A stretch of DNA of 64,000 nucleotides. Source: Streptomyces venezuelae ATCC 10712. GTDB lineage: Bacteria; Actinomycetota; Actinomycetes; Streptomycetales; Streptomycetaceae. The stretch spans positions 5,274,001 to 5,338,000 of the forward strand of contig NZ_CP029197.1 of the NCBI RefSeq assembly GCF_008639165.1. The letters are read 5' to 3'. The notes under the pieces were generated by a model, which was not told where the DNA came from, did no database searches, and was given only the letters and a program-made list of their open reading frames with translations. Positions 25,112 to 33,450 of the stretch are shown in pieces (within the stretch, counting starts at the first letter, position 1; each line of letters opens with the position of its first letter). Position numbers and translations under genes: made by a program.

Positions 25112-25498
25112 CTATGCCTCGGCGTCCTGCGGGTACCAGCGCAGCTCGACGGTGTTCCCGTCCGGGTCCTTGACGTACACCGACTGCGCCGAACCACGCG
25201 CGCCCCAGCGCGGGACGGGACCCTCGATGACGTCGAGCGTCCCGGCGTCGAGGACCTCCTGCCAGTCGAGGGGGTCCACGACGAGACAGATGTGGTCGAC
25301 GTTGGACTCACCGCGCGGACGGGAGAACAGGTCGATCACGGTGCCCTCGTCGATCCGCACGGACGGGAACGACACCTTCCCCTCCCGCCACTCCTCCACC
25401 CGCTCGGGCGCAAGCCCCAACGTCCCGGTGTAGAACGCGAGCGCCTTCTCGACGTCGGTCACATTGAGCACAAGATGGTCGAAAGCCTTGACGCGCAT
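25112..25498 (-). CDS. VOC-family protein (glyoxalase/dioxygenase superfamily)
   Basis: A 128-residue protein starting MRVKAFDHLVLNVTDVEKAL, with NVDHICLVVD and VYVKDPDGNTVELRWYP. The potential metal ligands His8, His (in DHICL) and Glu (in VELRWY) are kept, unlike in its convergent neighbour, so it may be an active glyoxalase-like or fosfomycin-resistance-like metal enzyme. The two VOC proteins belong to different subfamilies and are not a recent duplication. Confidence 0.85.
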   Translation of the reverse strand: MRVKAFDHLVLNVTDVEKALAFYTGTLGLAPERVEEWREGKVSFPSVRIDEGTVIDLFSRPRGESNVDHICLVVDPLDWQEVLDAGTLDVIEGPVPRWGARGSAQSVYVKDPDGNTVELRWYPQDAEA

Positions 25499-25611
25499 GG
25501 CGTGATCCCCGTTCTGGTGGTGGTTGGGTGGCGAGTCTAAGTCGATCTTCCCAAGTCCCCAAAGAAATACGGCCGTCCGACGGCCAGACCCAGCGAGAAC
25601 GAGACGACGCG

Positions 25612-26199
25612 TCAGTCCGCGACGGCCAGAAGCTGCACGAGACCAACCCAGTTCTCCTCGTCAGCCTCGGTGTGGACGGCGCGGACCCTCCAGCGGCCAG
25701 GGGGCAGCGCGACTCCTGCCTGCGGAGGAAGCCCACCACCCGGATACTCCACGTTCAGCTCGGCACCGGCTTCGGCGGAATCCATGAGTACAGCGGGACC
25801 GTCCGTGATCCACGTCCCGCACTCCTCCCACTGGGTGGCGGGATCTGCGAGGACAGCTTCGGCCGCGGCCTTGAGCCCGGCTTCGGAGTCGGCGGCGAGC
25901 CAGCGGAGGAAGGCACGGTGCTCGGCCATGTAACAGGTCGTGGCGGGCTCGTCCCCCAGGACCAGCGCCTCCGTCCCATCCTTGCCGACGGCGATCGCGC
26001 CAGCCAGATCGTCCACCGCGCAGGCCCTGTCGTAGTCGTCCGGATCGACCCCGTCCCCCACGACCATCCCGCTCTCTGTACACCCACGCCATGCGTCCAG
26101 CGCGGAGACGGGAATGACGATCAAGGGACCGCCCATCGACTCCACCCAGTCAAAGGGTGCGTGTGGCGTCTCGGCTGCGACGGACGAGGAGGGTCTCAT
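25612..26199 (-). CDS. Imm21-like immunity protein (orphan)
   Basis: A 195-residue protein. WVESMGGPLIVIP, VDPDDYDRACAVDDLAG, EALVLGDEPATTCYM and LPPGRWRVRAVHTE resemble the Imm21 family, one of the immunity proteins of polymorphic toxin systems; this is from memory of the family pattern. No toxin gene with a polymorphic-toxin layout is next to it, so it is an orphan or a chromosomal antidote against a competitor's toxin. It lies in the variable stretch between the snapalysin region and the integrated element. Confidence 0.65.
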   Translation of the reverse strand: MRPSSSVAAETPHAPFDWVESMGGPLIVIPVSALDAWRGCTESGMVVGDGVDPDDYDRACAVDDLAGAIAVGKDGTEALVLGDEPATTCYMAEHRAFLRWLAADSEAGLKAAAEAVLADPATQWEECGTWITDGPAVLMDSAEAGAELNVEYPGGGLPPQAGVALPPGRWRVRAVHTEADEENWVGLVQLLAVAD

Positions 26200-26400
26200 A
26201 GCGGCAGTGTGCCCTCAGGCACCGACAACGCCGCCGGCGTCAGGCGTCGGACAGTCAGCCGAGTGGGTGGGTGATTGCCGGCAGTCGGGTTCTTGGGACG
26301 TCGGATCGATGCGTCGCTCAGCGCCGGGAGACATCGTTGTACCGCAGCGGGCTCGACGGAGCCCGGTCGTCCAGGTCCCGAAGAGGAAAGAGACACCGAA

Positions 26401-26937
26401 GTGCGTACCCGCCTTCTCGCAGCAGTGGCCGCCGCCTCTCTCGCGCTCGTCCCCCTCGCCACAGCCTCCGCCACGGCACCGGCCGAGGCCGGCGGCATCT
26501 CTTGTCGTGACGGCAGTCTCTCCCTGCGGGCCAACCCCGGTATCACCCGTAGTAAGCAGAGCGTGCATCTCGTGGGCTACGGCGACTTGGGTCCGTGCAC
26601 CTCGGCCGAGCACCCGGAGATCACCACCGGCATGGCACGTGTCGAAACGACGCTCGAGGCCGAGTGCCCCACCCCGTTCGGCCCGGGCAACGCCAAGGTG
26701 ACGATCAACTGGAACGACGGAAGCACCTCGGTCATCAACGGGGCGACGTTCCGTGGCGATACCCACTCCTTCACCCTCGAAGGAGGCTCTGTCACGAGCG
26801 GTCCGTTCCTCGGAGGCACGCCACGTGCGACCGGCCTGACCACGAGCAGCTGGCTGGAGCTCAGCGTCGCCTGCGGAACGACCGGCATCACCAGCTACCG
26901 GCCGTCGATCGACGAGTTCACCCTCGGCGCGCTCTAG
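26401..26937 (+). CDS. Secreted protein of unknown function
   Basis: A 178-residue protein. Residues 1-28 are a signal peptide (VRTRLLAAVAAASLALVPLA, then ATASATA). The mature part has two cysteine pairs (SCRDG, PCTSAE, ECPTP, VACGT) and a beta-strand-rich composition, with INWNDGSTSVINGATFRGDT resembling strands of an extracellular beta-sandwich. A GTG start is chosen since it begins the signal peptide; a weak GAGGAAAGAG site lies 10-20 bases ahead. No relatives are known to me. Confidence 0.65.
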   Translation: MRTRLLAAVAAASLALVPLATASATAPAEAGGISCRDGSLSLRANPGITRSKQSVHLVGYGDLGPCTSAEHPEITTGMARVETTLEAECPTPFGPGNAKVTINWNDGSTSVINGATFRGDTHSFTLEGGSVTSGPFLGGTPRATGLTTSSWLELSVACGTTGITSYRPSIDEFTLGAL

Positions 26938-26982
26938 AATCCGACGGCTCCACGGTTCCGCGAAGCCGTGCCCGAGCCGCGG

Positions 26983-27116
26983 ATCCACGCGCACCTCCGG
27001 CCCCGGGAAAAAGACCGCACCCGGGCCGTCATGGACGCCGTGCTCGGCGGCCTGCGGTCCGGGTGCGGACAGGTGGGCGACGTGGCCCGCGGAACCGCGG
27101 GTCAGGACGCCCAGGC
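26983..27116 (+). pseudogene. Remnant of a second tyrosine-integrase 3' end
   Basis: This stretch matches the last part of the integrase gene at the other end of the element: 27007-27072 and 43243-43308 differ at 3 of 66 positions by my comparison. Only about 45 C-terminal residues remain. The tyrosine nucleophile in RIYAHLWPG is His here (RIHAHLRPR), and the rest of the gene is missing. It lies immediately outside the left 24-bp repeat, in the same orientation relative to the repeat as the intact integrase. Confidence 0.85.
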
Positions 27117-27140
27117 GGAGATCAGGCCTTCTTCGTCTCC
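27117..27140. repeat. Left attachment site copy (attL-like), sodN 3' end sequence
   Basis: GGAGATCAGGCCTTCTT then C and GTCTCC; identical to 43353-43376 except one base. Read on the minus strand it still encodes ETKKA-stop, the sodN C-terminus, with a synonymous Thr codon change (ACG for ACC). Confidence 0.9.
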
Positions 27141-27536
27141 TAGTAACGGGCCGGGTCGGTGACCTGCGGGGATCTCTCCTGTAGGTCGCTGACCTGGCCT
27201 TTTGCTGTTGACTGGCGATGGGGTGCGACGGTCCTGATTGGGTGTCCTGCGGACTGTGTGCGGACTCCGAGCGCTTACGAAATAGCAGCGACGTCGATGC
27301 ATCCTGAGCCAGGCGCCCGCACCCTCAAGGCGATCCTCCGCTGTCTGATGTGAACCCGGCGAGTGGAACGACCAGCATCATATTGGTCATAACGTAAGAA
27401 ATAGGAACGTAGCCAGCTAAAGGCATAAATGCGTCGTGGATGCTGAGGGGCTCCAAAAAACCCCATACTTCTGCCCCGGCACACAGCTAGCATTACGTCC
27501 CTACATGCGGCACGAGCACCATGCAGTGGAGTCGGC
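27141..27536. other. Left inner flank of the element, no gene seen
   Basis: About 400 bases between the left repeat and the ABC-ATPase gene. GC content falls steadily toward the gene. I see no supported ORF or clear operator. It must hold the promoter for the two-gene ATPase module and probably arm-type integrase binding sites. Confidence 0.5.
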
Positions 27537-30053
27537 ATGACCGTCATGAACAACCAAACCCCTGATGCGGCAGTTCCGGAGAGCAGGAAGCGCAGTGGTG
27601 CGGGGCACAAGCTTTCTCTGCTCACCTATGCCGACCTTGCTGAAGCTGCCGCGAGGATGCAGGCCGGCGCTACAAAGACGAAGGCGGGATGGGAAAACCT
27701 TCGGGCGTTGCTTAACCAACTTCAGGGTGAGAACTCAGGCGCACTCGATCCTACTCAGGGCGAAGCCTGGAGTATCAAGGGGTTGCGTCTCTGTGGGTTC
27801 CAGGGGACTACGTCTGAGCTCTCCATGACGATCGATCCTTCTCCTGGAATCAGCATTTATCACGGCCCGAACGGATCCGGCAAGTCGACCATTGCTGATG
27901 GGATTCGTACCGCGATGTCAGGCAAGACAGGATGGTGGACTGAGGTAGCCGCGCCTACGGGGCGAAGCAAGTTCGATCCGCTCTGGGAAAAGATTAATCG
28001 GGCCCGTGACAGTTCGAAATCGTGGGCGGAGGTCACACTCGTACGAACGGGTGAAGAGCTGACCTTGAAGTGCGTACTCACCGACGGCGGTGAAGTTAGC
28101 GACGCCTACGGCGAATGGAAGACCTCCTCTGCGGAAGTGCGCCGTGTTGACATGGGAAGCACATGGCGTCACGCACTGGAAGGGCATCCGCCCGTCTTTT
28201 CCTACGCAGAGGTGGAAAGGCGAGTCCAGCAGAGCAATGATTTGCAGCGTTACATTGCCAATCTTCTCGCGCTGGGCGGGGCTTTCACGCATCTGGAGGC
28301 GCTGGTTTCCGAGCTGAGTGAGGCTGCCTCTACTAGTAAGAAGAAGATCGATGTCGCCCTCAGGGATGGAAAGGTTCGAGTCGCCGAAGTTGACCGTCTA
28401 TTTCGTCTCAAGGAGCCGGCGGTCGATATAGAAGATGTCTCCTGGCCGGAAATTACCGACAGCATCGAGGGCTGGCTGATTAGTCACAAGCTCGTAGACG
28501 GTGGTTTGCCGACGGTAGAAGTCACCAGTGCAGACGTGGAACGCCTGAGGTTGTCACTGTCGTCCGTGGATGCTGCATTCCAGAAGCTGGAGGGCGTCCC
28601 TGAGCTGACGAGTCCGAGAATCTCTCAGCATTTGGACGCGCTTTACAAAGATGCTGTTGAGGTTGCACCGGGCTCAGCATGCCCCGTTTGTAATTCGGCA
28701 GTTGATAATTGGGTGCAGACTCTGCATGAGAATGTGGAGCGGCACGCTGAACTGGCGCCAGTCCACGAAGAGATGCGTGATGCATTGAGTGAACTCAGGG
28801 ATGCTTCCGCTGTTGTGAGTCACGTCGCAGAAGTTCTTGAGTTGATCCATTCGTCAAGCGGCGCTCACAGGACTGCATCGGCGAGTGCAGCGGCAGTTGC
28901 AGAGCGCCTTCGCACTGCAATGAGTTACCACGGGAGTCGGCCTGCATTGGAGGTACGGGACGCATTCCTGGCCTTGAGGAACTCCACTAATACCGCCGGC
29001 TGGGGTGAGGCGAGTGGCGTGGCGGTCGAAGCAAGCGAGGTGACACGTAAGTGGCTTCGTGAGCGCAGGGGGGCTCTTGAAAACTTCCTGCATGTGTGGC
29101 GGACGGAGCAGGAAACAGCTAAGGAAAGCGCTCTGTGGCAAGAGACTAAGAAGTGCTCTACGACTCTGGCCGACAAGCTGCGCAAAGAGCGGACTGAACG
29201 CTTCAAGGAGAGGGCGGATAAGCGAGTCAGGCAGCTGCTGGAGGATGTTGGGATCTACTTGAACGGAATTCACCTGACGACAACCCGGGCTGATGTAAGC
29301 GTAAGCAATTCGAGTGGTCAAGAATTGCAGCTGTCAATGCTGAGCGCTGGGCAGAGAAACGCTTTTCTCCTTGCTCCGTTGCTCTCTACTGCCGAGTCTG
29401 GGCCGTTCTCTTTCTTGATTCTGGATGACCCTGTTCATGCTTTTGATGAGATTCGAGTTGACCGTCTGGCGTCGGTTTTGGTCGATCTCAGTTCCGAGCG
29501 ACGAGTGATAGTTTTTACTCATGATGAGCGCTTGAAGCAGCATCTCCTTGCTCGGGCGGTAAACGGACAAGCTTGGAGAGTGAGCCGTGATGTCGAGAAA
29601 GGCGAAATCGACATCGAGTCGACGGACGAGATGTGGAGAGTATTGCTGGATGATGCCCGAAACATCGTCACTTGGGCGCCACGGTCGTCTCCCACTGCCT
29701 ATTTGACTGAAGGTCAGGTTGTGAGAGGGCTGTGTAGGCAGGCGGTTGACCATGCCCTGCATTCCTGCGTTGTCCGCTACTCGTTGGCGCGGGGGCAGGA
29801 TGTGGCGCGCAACCTCGAATCGATCGATCTGCTCGATAACACCTTGAAAAGGGTGGCTTTCGCAGAAGGGTTGATTAATGCGACCCATGCTGGCAAAAAC
29901 CCGATCGATGAATTCAACGGGATTTGTGGACCGTACCTGCGTGGTTGGAACAAGGCAGTCCACGGATCGGATGACGCGAAAGCGGATCTGAACTTGGAAA
30001 TCGATAAGGCGCGAGAAGGGTGCGCATTGATCACTGGCTGGGTCTTCTCGTGA
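27537..30053 (+). CDS. SMC-like ABC ATPase with zinc-hook motif and HEPN-like C-terminus (candidate defence protein)
   Basis: An 838-residue protein. Walker A GPNGSGKST is at 110-118, a CPVC hook at 382-385 between helical arms, ABC signature LSAGQ at 602-606, Walker B FLILDDP at 626-632, and the H-loop histidine at 662. After the ATPase head, residues about 715-838 are helical with RQAVD at 734-738 and R802-x6-H809 (RGWNKAVH), the R-x4-6-H pattern of HEPN RNases. An ATPase with hook and C-terminal HEPN-type nuclease is the plan of RloC/PrrC anticodon nucleases; this is inference. ATG 27537 has GGAG 5 bases ahead. The stop overlaps the next gene (GTGA). GC is about 53-57% in stretches counted, against about 70% around. 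Confidence 0.8.
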   Translation: MTVMNNQTPDAAVPESRKRSGAGHKLSLLTYADLAEAAARMQAGATKTKAGWENLRALLNQLQGENSGALDPTQGEAWSIKGLRLCGFQGTTSELSMTIDPSPGISIYHGPNGSGKSTIADGIRTAMSGKTGWWTEVAAPTGRSKFDPLWEKINRARDSSKSWAEVTLVRTGEELTLKCVLTDGGEVSDAYGEWKTSSAEVRRVDMGSTWRHALEGHPPVFSYAEVERRVQQSNDLQRYIANLLALGGAFTHLEALVSELSEAASTSKKKIDVALRDGKVRVAEVDRLFRLKEPAVDIEDVSWPEITDSIEGWLISHKLVDGGLPTVEVTSADVERLRLSLSSVDAAFQKLEGVPELTSPRISQHLDALYKDAVEVAPGSACPVCNSAVDNWVQTLHENVERHAELAPVHEEMRDALSELRDASAVVSHVAEVLELIHSSSGAHRTASASAAAVAERLRTAMSYHGSRPALEVRDAFLALRNSTNTAGWGEASGVAVEASEVTRKWLRERRGALENFLHVWRTEQETAKESALWQETKKCSTTLADKLRKERTERFKERADKRVRQLLEDVGIYLNGIHLTTTRADVSVSNSSGQELQLSMLSAGQRNAFLLAPLLSTAESGPFSFLILDDPVHAFDEIRVDRLASVLVDLSSERRVIVFTHDERLKQHLLARAVNGQAWRVSRDVEKGEIDIESTDEMWRVLLDDARNIVTWAPRSSPTAYLTEGQVVRGLCRQAVDHALHSCVVRYSLARGQDVARNLESIDLLDNTLKRVAFAEGLINATHAGKNPIDEFNGICGPYLRGWNKAVHGSDDAKADLNLEIDKAREGCALITGWVFS

Positions 30054-30406
30054 AGCTTGACGGTGCATCTCGGCGGCGCATTGAAATTTTTGAGTTGAGG
30101 CTTCGCATCGAGTTGGCAACTATCGAGGCATACCATCGGGTATGTCGGCCAGAGAATCCACTTCTGTACATTAATAACGTGACGGGGCGGCTCTCTATGG
30201 TGATCGCCCTAGTCCCTCCAGAAAATGTACTGGAAGCGGTCGGCTTGGTGCGTCTAGTTAGGCATGTTTATGGTCGGGCATCGGACATTCTGCATGGCAG
30301 GTCGAGCATGGTGGATGCCCCAGCCGTGATTATCGATGAATGGCGCAGCATTGTTGAGAGACTGGAAACACTAGCCGGCGTGCGGACAGCAGAGGACTCG
30401 AACTGA
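30050..30406 (+). CDS. Small helical partner protein of the SMC-like ATPase, unknown function
   Basis: A 118-residue, mostly helical protein. The GTG start overlaps the ATPase stop by 4 bases, so the two are translationally coupled. RHVYGRASDILHGRS contains an R-x5-H arrangement that again fits the HEPN pattern, though one short motif is weak evidence. No signal peptide or membrane helix. It shares the lower GC of the ATPase gene and looks to have arrived with it. It could be a second nuclease subunit, an inhibitor or a sensor. An in-frame GTG at 30020 would add 10 residues but overlap more. Confidence 0.7.
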   Translation: MKLDGASRRRIEIFELRLRIELATIEAYHRVCRPENPLLYINNVTGRLSMVIALVPPENVLEAVGLVRLVRHVYGRASDILHGRSSMVDAPAVIIDEWRSIVERLETLAGVRTAEDSN

Positions 30407-30511
30407 ACGCGCTCTGCTCTGAGAGGTGCGGAGTTGGCTTTGGCCGTTCAGAACCGCTGTTGCGGCGAGCCGGACGTGAGGACCGAGACCGGGAGATTGG
30501 CTCCGGTAGGT

Positions 30512-31009
30512 CTAGCGCCAGCCGTCGAGGGATACTTCGGGACCGTCGGAGAGATAGCGGCGGAGCGCGCTGGCGGTGGTGTCCACGAAGTTTTCGGGGA
30601 TGGTGTCGGCGTCAACCCAGCGGACTTGGGCGTGCTTGCGCGGTTCGCGGTTCTCTGGTTTGCCGGACCAGTCGTGGGCGGCGAAGACGATGGTGAGGAA
30701 GCCGTTGGGGGCCTCGACGCCCCAGGCGCCGTGGATGATGTGGGCGACCTTGAGGGACTCGGGCTTCACCGTGAGGCCCGTCTCCTCGTAGAGCTCGCGG
30801 ACTGCCGTCTCCGTGATGGGTTCGCCCGGTTCGCTCTTGCCGACGGGGAGGTCCCACAGGCCCTGGGCGAACTTGGCGTTCTCGCTGCGCTGGAGGAGGA
30901 CGACGCGGTTGGTCGCCTTGTCGTGGACGATGACGGCGGCGACCAGCAGGGTCATGGATTCGAGCGCCGGCTTCAGGGCCTTGGGCTGGTCGTCGGTCTG
31001 CTGGGTCAC
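30512..31009 (-). CDS. NUDIX hydrolase
   Basis: A 165-residue protein with a full Nudix box, GKSEPGEPITETAVRELYEETGL, reading G-x5-E-x7-REL-x-EE-x-GL, which binds the metal for cleaving nucleoside diphosphate-X bonds. The substrate is unknown. The GTG at 31009 is preferred because AAGGGAA lies a few bases ahead; an ATG at 31042 lacks a ribosome site. It lies just downstream of the TPR regulator on the same strand, with which it probably forms an operon. The opposite-strand cassette beyond the regulator may work with it. Confidence 0.88.
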   Translation of the reverse strand: MTQQTDDQPKALKPALESMTLLVAAVIVHDKATNRVVLLQRSENAKFAQGLWDLPVGKSEPGEPITETAVRELYEETGLTVKPESLKVAHIIHGAWGVEAPNGFLTIVFAAHDWSGKPENREPRKHAQVRWVDADTIPENFVDTTASALRRYLSDGPEVSLDGWR

Positions 31010-31043
31010 GGTGTTCCCTTCGTCGGGCGGGTTGTTGGGCATG

Positions 31044-32399
31044 TTAGGCGAGGGCCTCACGAGCACGGCGGGCGAGATCGGCGGCACCGGGTACCTTGCG
31101 CCTCTGGTAGATCGCCAGAGTGGAACGGATCGAGGTGATCGCCTTGCGCGTCCGGTCGGAGGTCATGCCCTCCATGAGCACGAGGGCCTGGGTCCAGGCG
31201 GCGACGGCTTCGTCGGCGCGGGCCTGGGCGGCGAGGCTGTCGCCGAGGTCGGCGTGGGTGAGGGCGTGGACGCGCTTGTACTTCTGGGGGTCCCAGCGTG
31301 TGAGGGCGTCCCGGTGCTGCTGCTCCGTGCCGATGTGGTCGGCGAGGTCTGTCAGGGTGCGGGCGGTGTGGCTGGCCACGGTGCCAGCGGCGGGGCCGCT
31401 CACGCGGGAGTAGCTGGGCTGGGGGCCGTCGTCTCGTAGGAGGGCGTCCTCGGCGGCGAGTAGGGCGCGCGCGGCCAAGGGGTTCTCGTTGACCGCGGCG
31501 TAGGCGCGGGCGTGCGTGATATGGAGGAGCGCTTCGGTCTGGCCGTCGACGTGGCCGAGACCTGTGCGGAGGGCGCCTTCGACGAGGTCGACGCAGTGGT
31601 GGGGCCGCTTGAGGCTGAGGGCTTGGTGGGCGAGGGCGCGCATCATCCAGGCGGCGTGGCCGTGGGGGTCGGCTTCGCAGGCGAGCTTGTAGCCGACCTG
31701 GTAGTAGCGCTGGGCGGCGCCTTCTTGGCCGAGGTCGTGGTGCTTCCATCCTGCGAGGTAGGCGAGTTCGGCGACGGCGCCGAAGGCGGCCCGGCGTAAG
31801 GCTTCGCTGGGGAAGCGTCCTCGCAGCATGGGGGCGGCGGTGTCGGCGAGGTACGCGGTGACGGTGGTCAGGCCGTGCCCGCCGCCGAGGCGCTCGTCGG
31901 CGGCGCTGAAGGCCGCGGTGATCTGCCGTACGACGTCCACGTCCTCCGCGCCGACCAGGGACGTGCCGGTGCGGGCGCGGAGCATGCGGGCAGTGGCTTC
32001 GTGGTCGTATCCGAGCGGCATGGCGACGCCGGCGGTGGTGAAGGCCGCGATGGCGAGGAAGCGGCGGCGCTCGACGTCGGCGCGGCCCAGGTCGGTGGCG
32101 GCGAGGACAGGGTCGGATTCCGCCGGCGCTTCGTCATCGCTGGCCTGGAGGCCGATCTCGGTCTGGGAGACCATGCGTCCCGCTCGGCGGGACAGCGCCT
32201 CGGCCAGGTACTGACCTACCCGGCCCGACGGGGCGCGGGTGCCGTTCACCCAGTGCGAGATGGCCGACTTGTTGGTCTGGAGGATCTCGCCGTTCTCGGC
32301 CGCGATGCGCCGCACGTCTCTGGCGAGGGCCTCGTAGGTGCAGTCGACCGCCGCGATGACGTCGCGCAGACGCGAATTGGGGTCTCTCTGCGCCGCCAC
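31044..32399 (-). CDS. Helix-turn-helix regulator with TPR-like C-terminal domain
   Basis: A 451-residue protein. An N-terminal XRE-like domain (residues about 8-75) includes QTNKSAISHWVNGTRAPSGR. A helical repeat region of about 300 residues with TPR character follows (LACEADPHGHAAWMMRALAH, ALLHITHARAYAAVNENPLA). GTG 32399 is chosen over GTG 32411 because GGAGG is placed 5 bases before it. It is divergent from the kinase/methyltransferase/HAD genes and upstream of the NUDIX gene, so it is probably the cassette's regulator. Streptomyces regulators of this plan often respond to peptide or small-molecule signals. Confidence 0.82.
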   Translation of the reverse strand: MAAQRDPNSRLRDVIAAVDCTYEALARDVRRIAAENGEILQTNKSAISHWVNGTRAPSGRVGQYLAEALSRRAGRMVSQTEIGLQASDDEAPAESDPVLAATDLGRADVERRRFLAIAAFTTAGVAMPLGYDHEATARMLRARTGTSLVGAEDVDVVRQITAAFSAADERLGGGHGLTTVTAYLADTAAPMLRGRFPSEALRRAAFGAVAELAYLAGWKHHDLGQEGAAQRYYQVGYKLACEADPHGHAAWMMRALAHQALSLKRPHHCVDLVEGALRTGLGHVDGQTEALLHITHARAYAAVNENPLAARALLAAEDALLRDDGPQPSYSRVSGPAAGTVASHTARTLTDLADHIGTEQQHRDALTRWDPQKYKRVHALTHADLGDSLAAQARADEAVAAWTQALVLMEGMTSDRTRKAITSIRSTLAIYQRRKVPGAADLARRAREALA

Positions 32400-32623
32400 G
32401 ATCGCCTCCACTCCGGAGCTGTAAACCGCGTATACCGCTTCAACTGCCTTCCACCGTACCCACCGAGCGTGACCACCGGTTCACTTATCAGCAGCCGCCC
32501 GGAACGGCGCGACCGTGATCCAGGCTCCCCCTTGGGTCCGGGTGGCACCCCGAAGTTCCGTACGCCCACACCAGGCTCGGGCATTCCTGTGCCCGAGACC
32601 GGCCAATCAGAGACGGAGACACG

Positions 32624-33373
32624 GTGACCACCATCGACACCACGGCCATCACGGTCGAGCTGCCCGAGGCGTTCGACCCGCGCTGGAGCCGCCTGCCCGG
32701 CGTCCAGGTCGACGGCCGGCGCATCACCATCGACCCGGCCGAGTACTTCTTCCGCTTCGAGTCGAACACCTGGCTCGTCGCCGACTGGGAGCTGGTCAAG
32801 TCCCAGCTCCTGGACGTGGACGAGACGACCGAGAGCGCGGTCGAGCAGCTCGCGCTCGACTTCATCAAGCAGCACAGCGAGTCCACGTCCGACGCGGCCC
32901 GCGTCCTGGCCACCGCGTACGAGGTGTACGCGTACCTCTTCCGCGACGAGCACCTGGCCGGCCTCGGTCTGCCGCAGATCACCGCTGACCATTTGCGGAT
33001 GCTGCGCGAGGCGGCCACGCTCATGGCGCTCAACAAGGTCGAGCTGGACGGGCACATCTCCAACGTCGGCCCGTGCTGGTTCTTCCCCGCCGCCACCTCC
33101 GTCGTCTTCGACCTGGACGACGAGATGGGCGAGATGCTCGACGAGGTCTACCACGGCGGCTGGTTCAACGAGCACCGCCGCATCGAGTCCATCAAGGCGC
33201 ACGCCGCGCTCGGCGGCCGGCTCGTGCACGGCTGCCAGTCCGTGCCGGACCAGTCCGGCGGCGTGGTCGCGCCCTACGGTGCCTCGATGGCGAACTTCCG
33301 CGACGACCTCGCCGCGTTCAAGACGGGCTGGATCGAGCAGGTCTACGCCCACCGCGTGAGCTCCGCCGCTTAA
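32624..33373 (+). CDS. Conserved hypothetical protein, first gene of cargo cassette
   Basis: A 249-residue soluble protein I cannot place in a family. The first half is acidic with an NTWLVADWELVKSQLLDVDE segment. The middle has ADHLRMLREAATLMALNKVE, and VGPCWFFPAATSVVFDLDDE precedes a region with several conserved-looking Trp/Phe residues (YHGGWFNEHRRIES). No signal, membrane helix or metal motif. A GTG start is supported by CGGAG 5-6 bases ahead. It is followed by the APH-like gene after 77 bases in the same direction. Confidence 0.65.
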   Translation: MTTIDTTAITVELPEAFDPRWSRLPGVQVDGRRITIDPAEYFFRFESNTWLVADWELVKSQLLDVDETTESAVEQLALDFIKQHSESTSDAARVLATAYEVYAYLFRDEHLAGLGLPQITADHLRMLREAATLMALNKVELDGHISNVGPCWFFPAATSVVFDLDDEMGEMLDEVYHGGWFNEHRRIESIKAHAALGGRLVHGCQSVPDQSGGVVAPYGASMANFRDDLAAFKTGWIEQVYAHRVSSAA

Positions 33374-33450
33374 CCCACCCGATCAGGCTCCGGGGCGGGC
33401 CGGCATCCCTCGCCCGCCCCGGACGCCACCACCCCTCCCCGGAGCCCCAC

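Noticed and set aside
27537..30053. Firm naming of the ATPase as RloC
   Set aside because: Hook and HEPN-like motifs fit, but the second-gene overlap and the weak R-x3-D/R-x6-H evidence do not prove anticodon nuclease ancestry.
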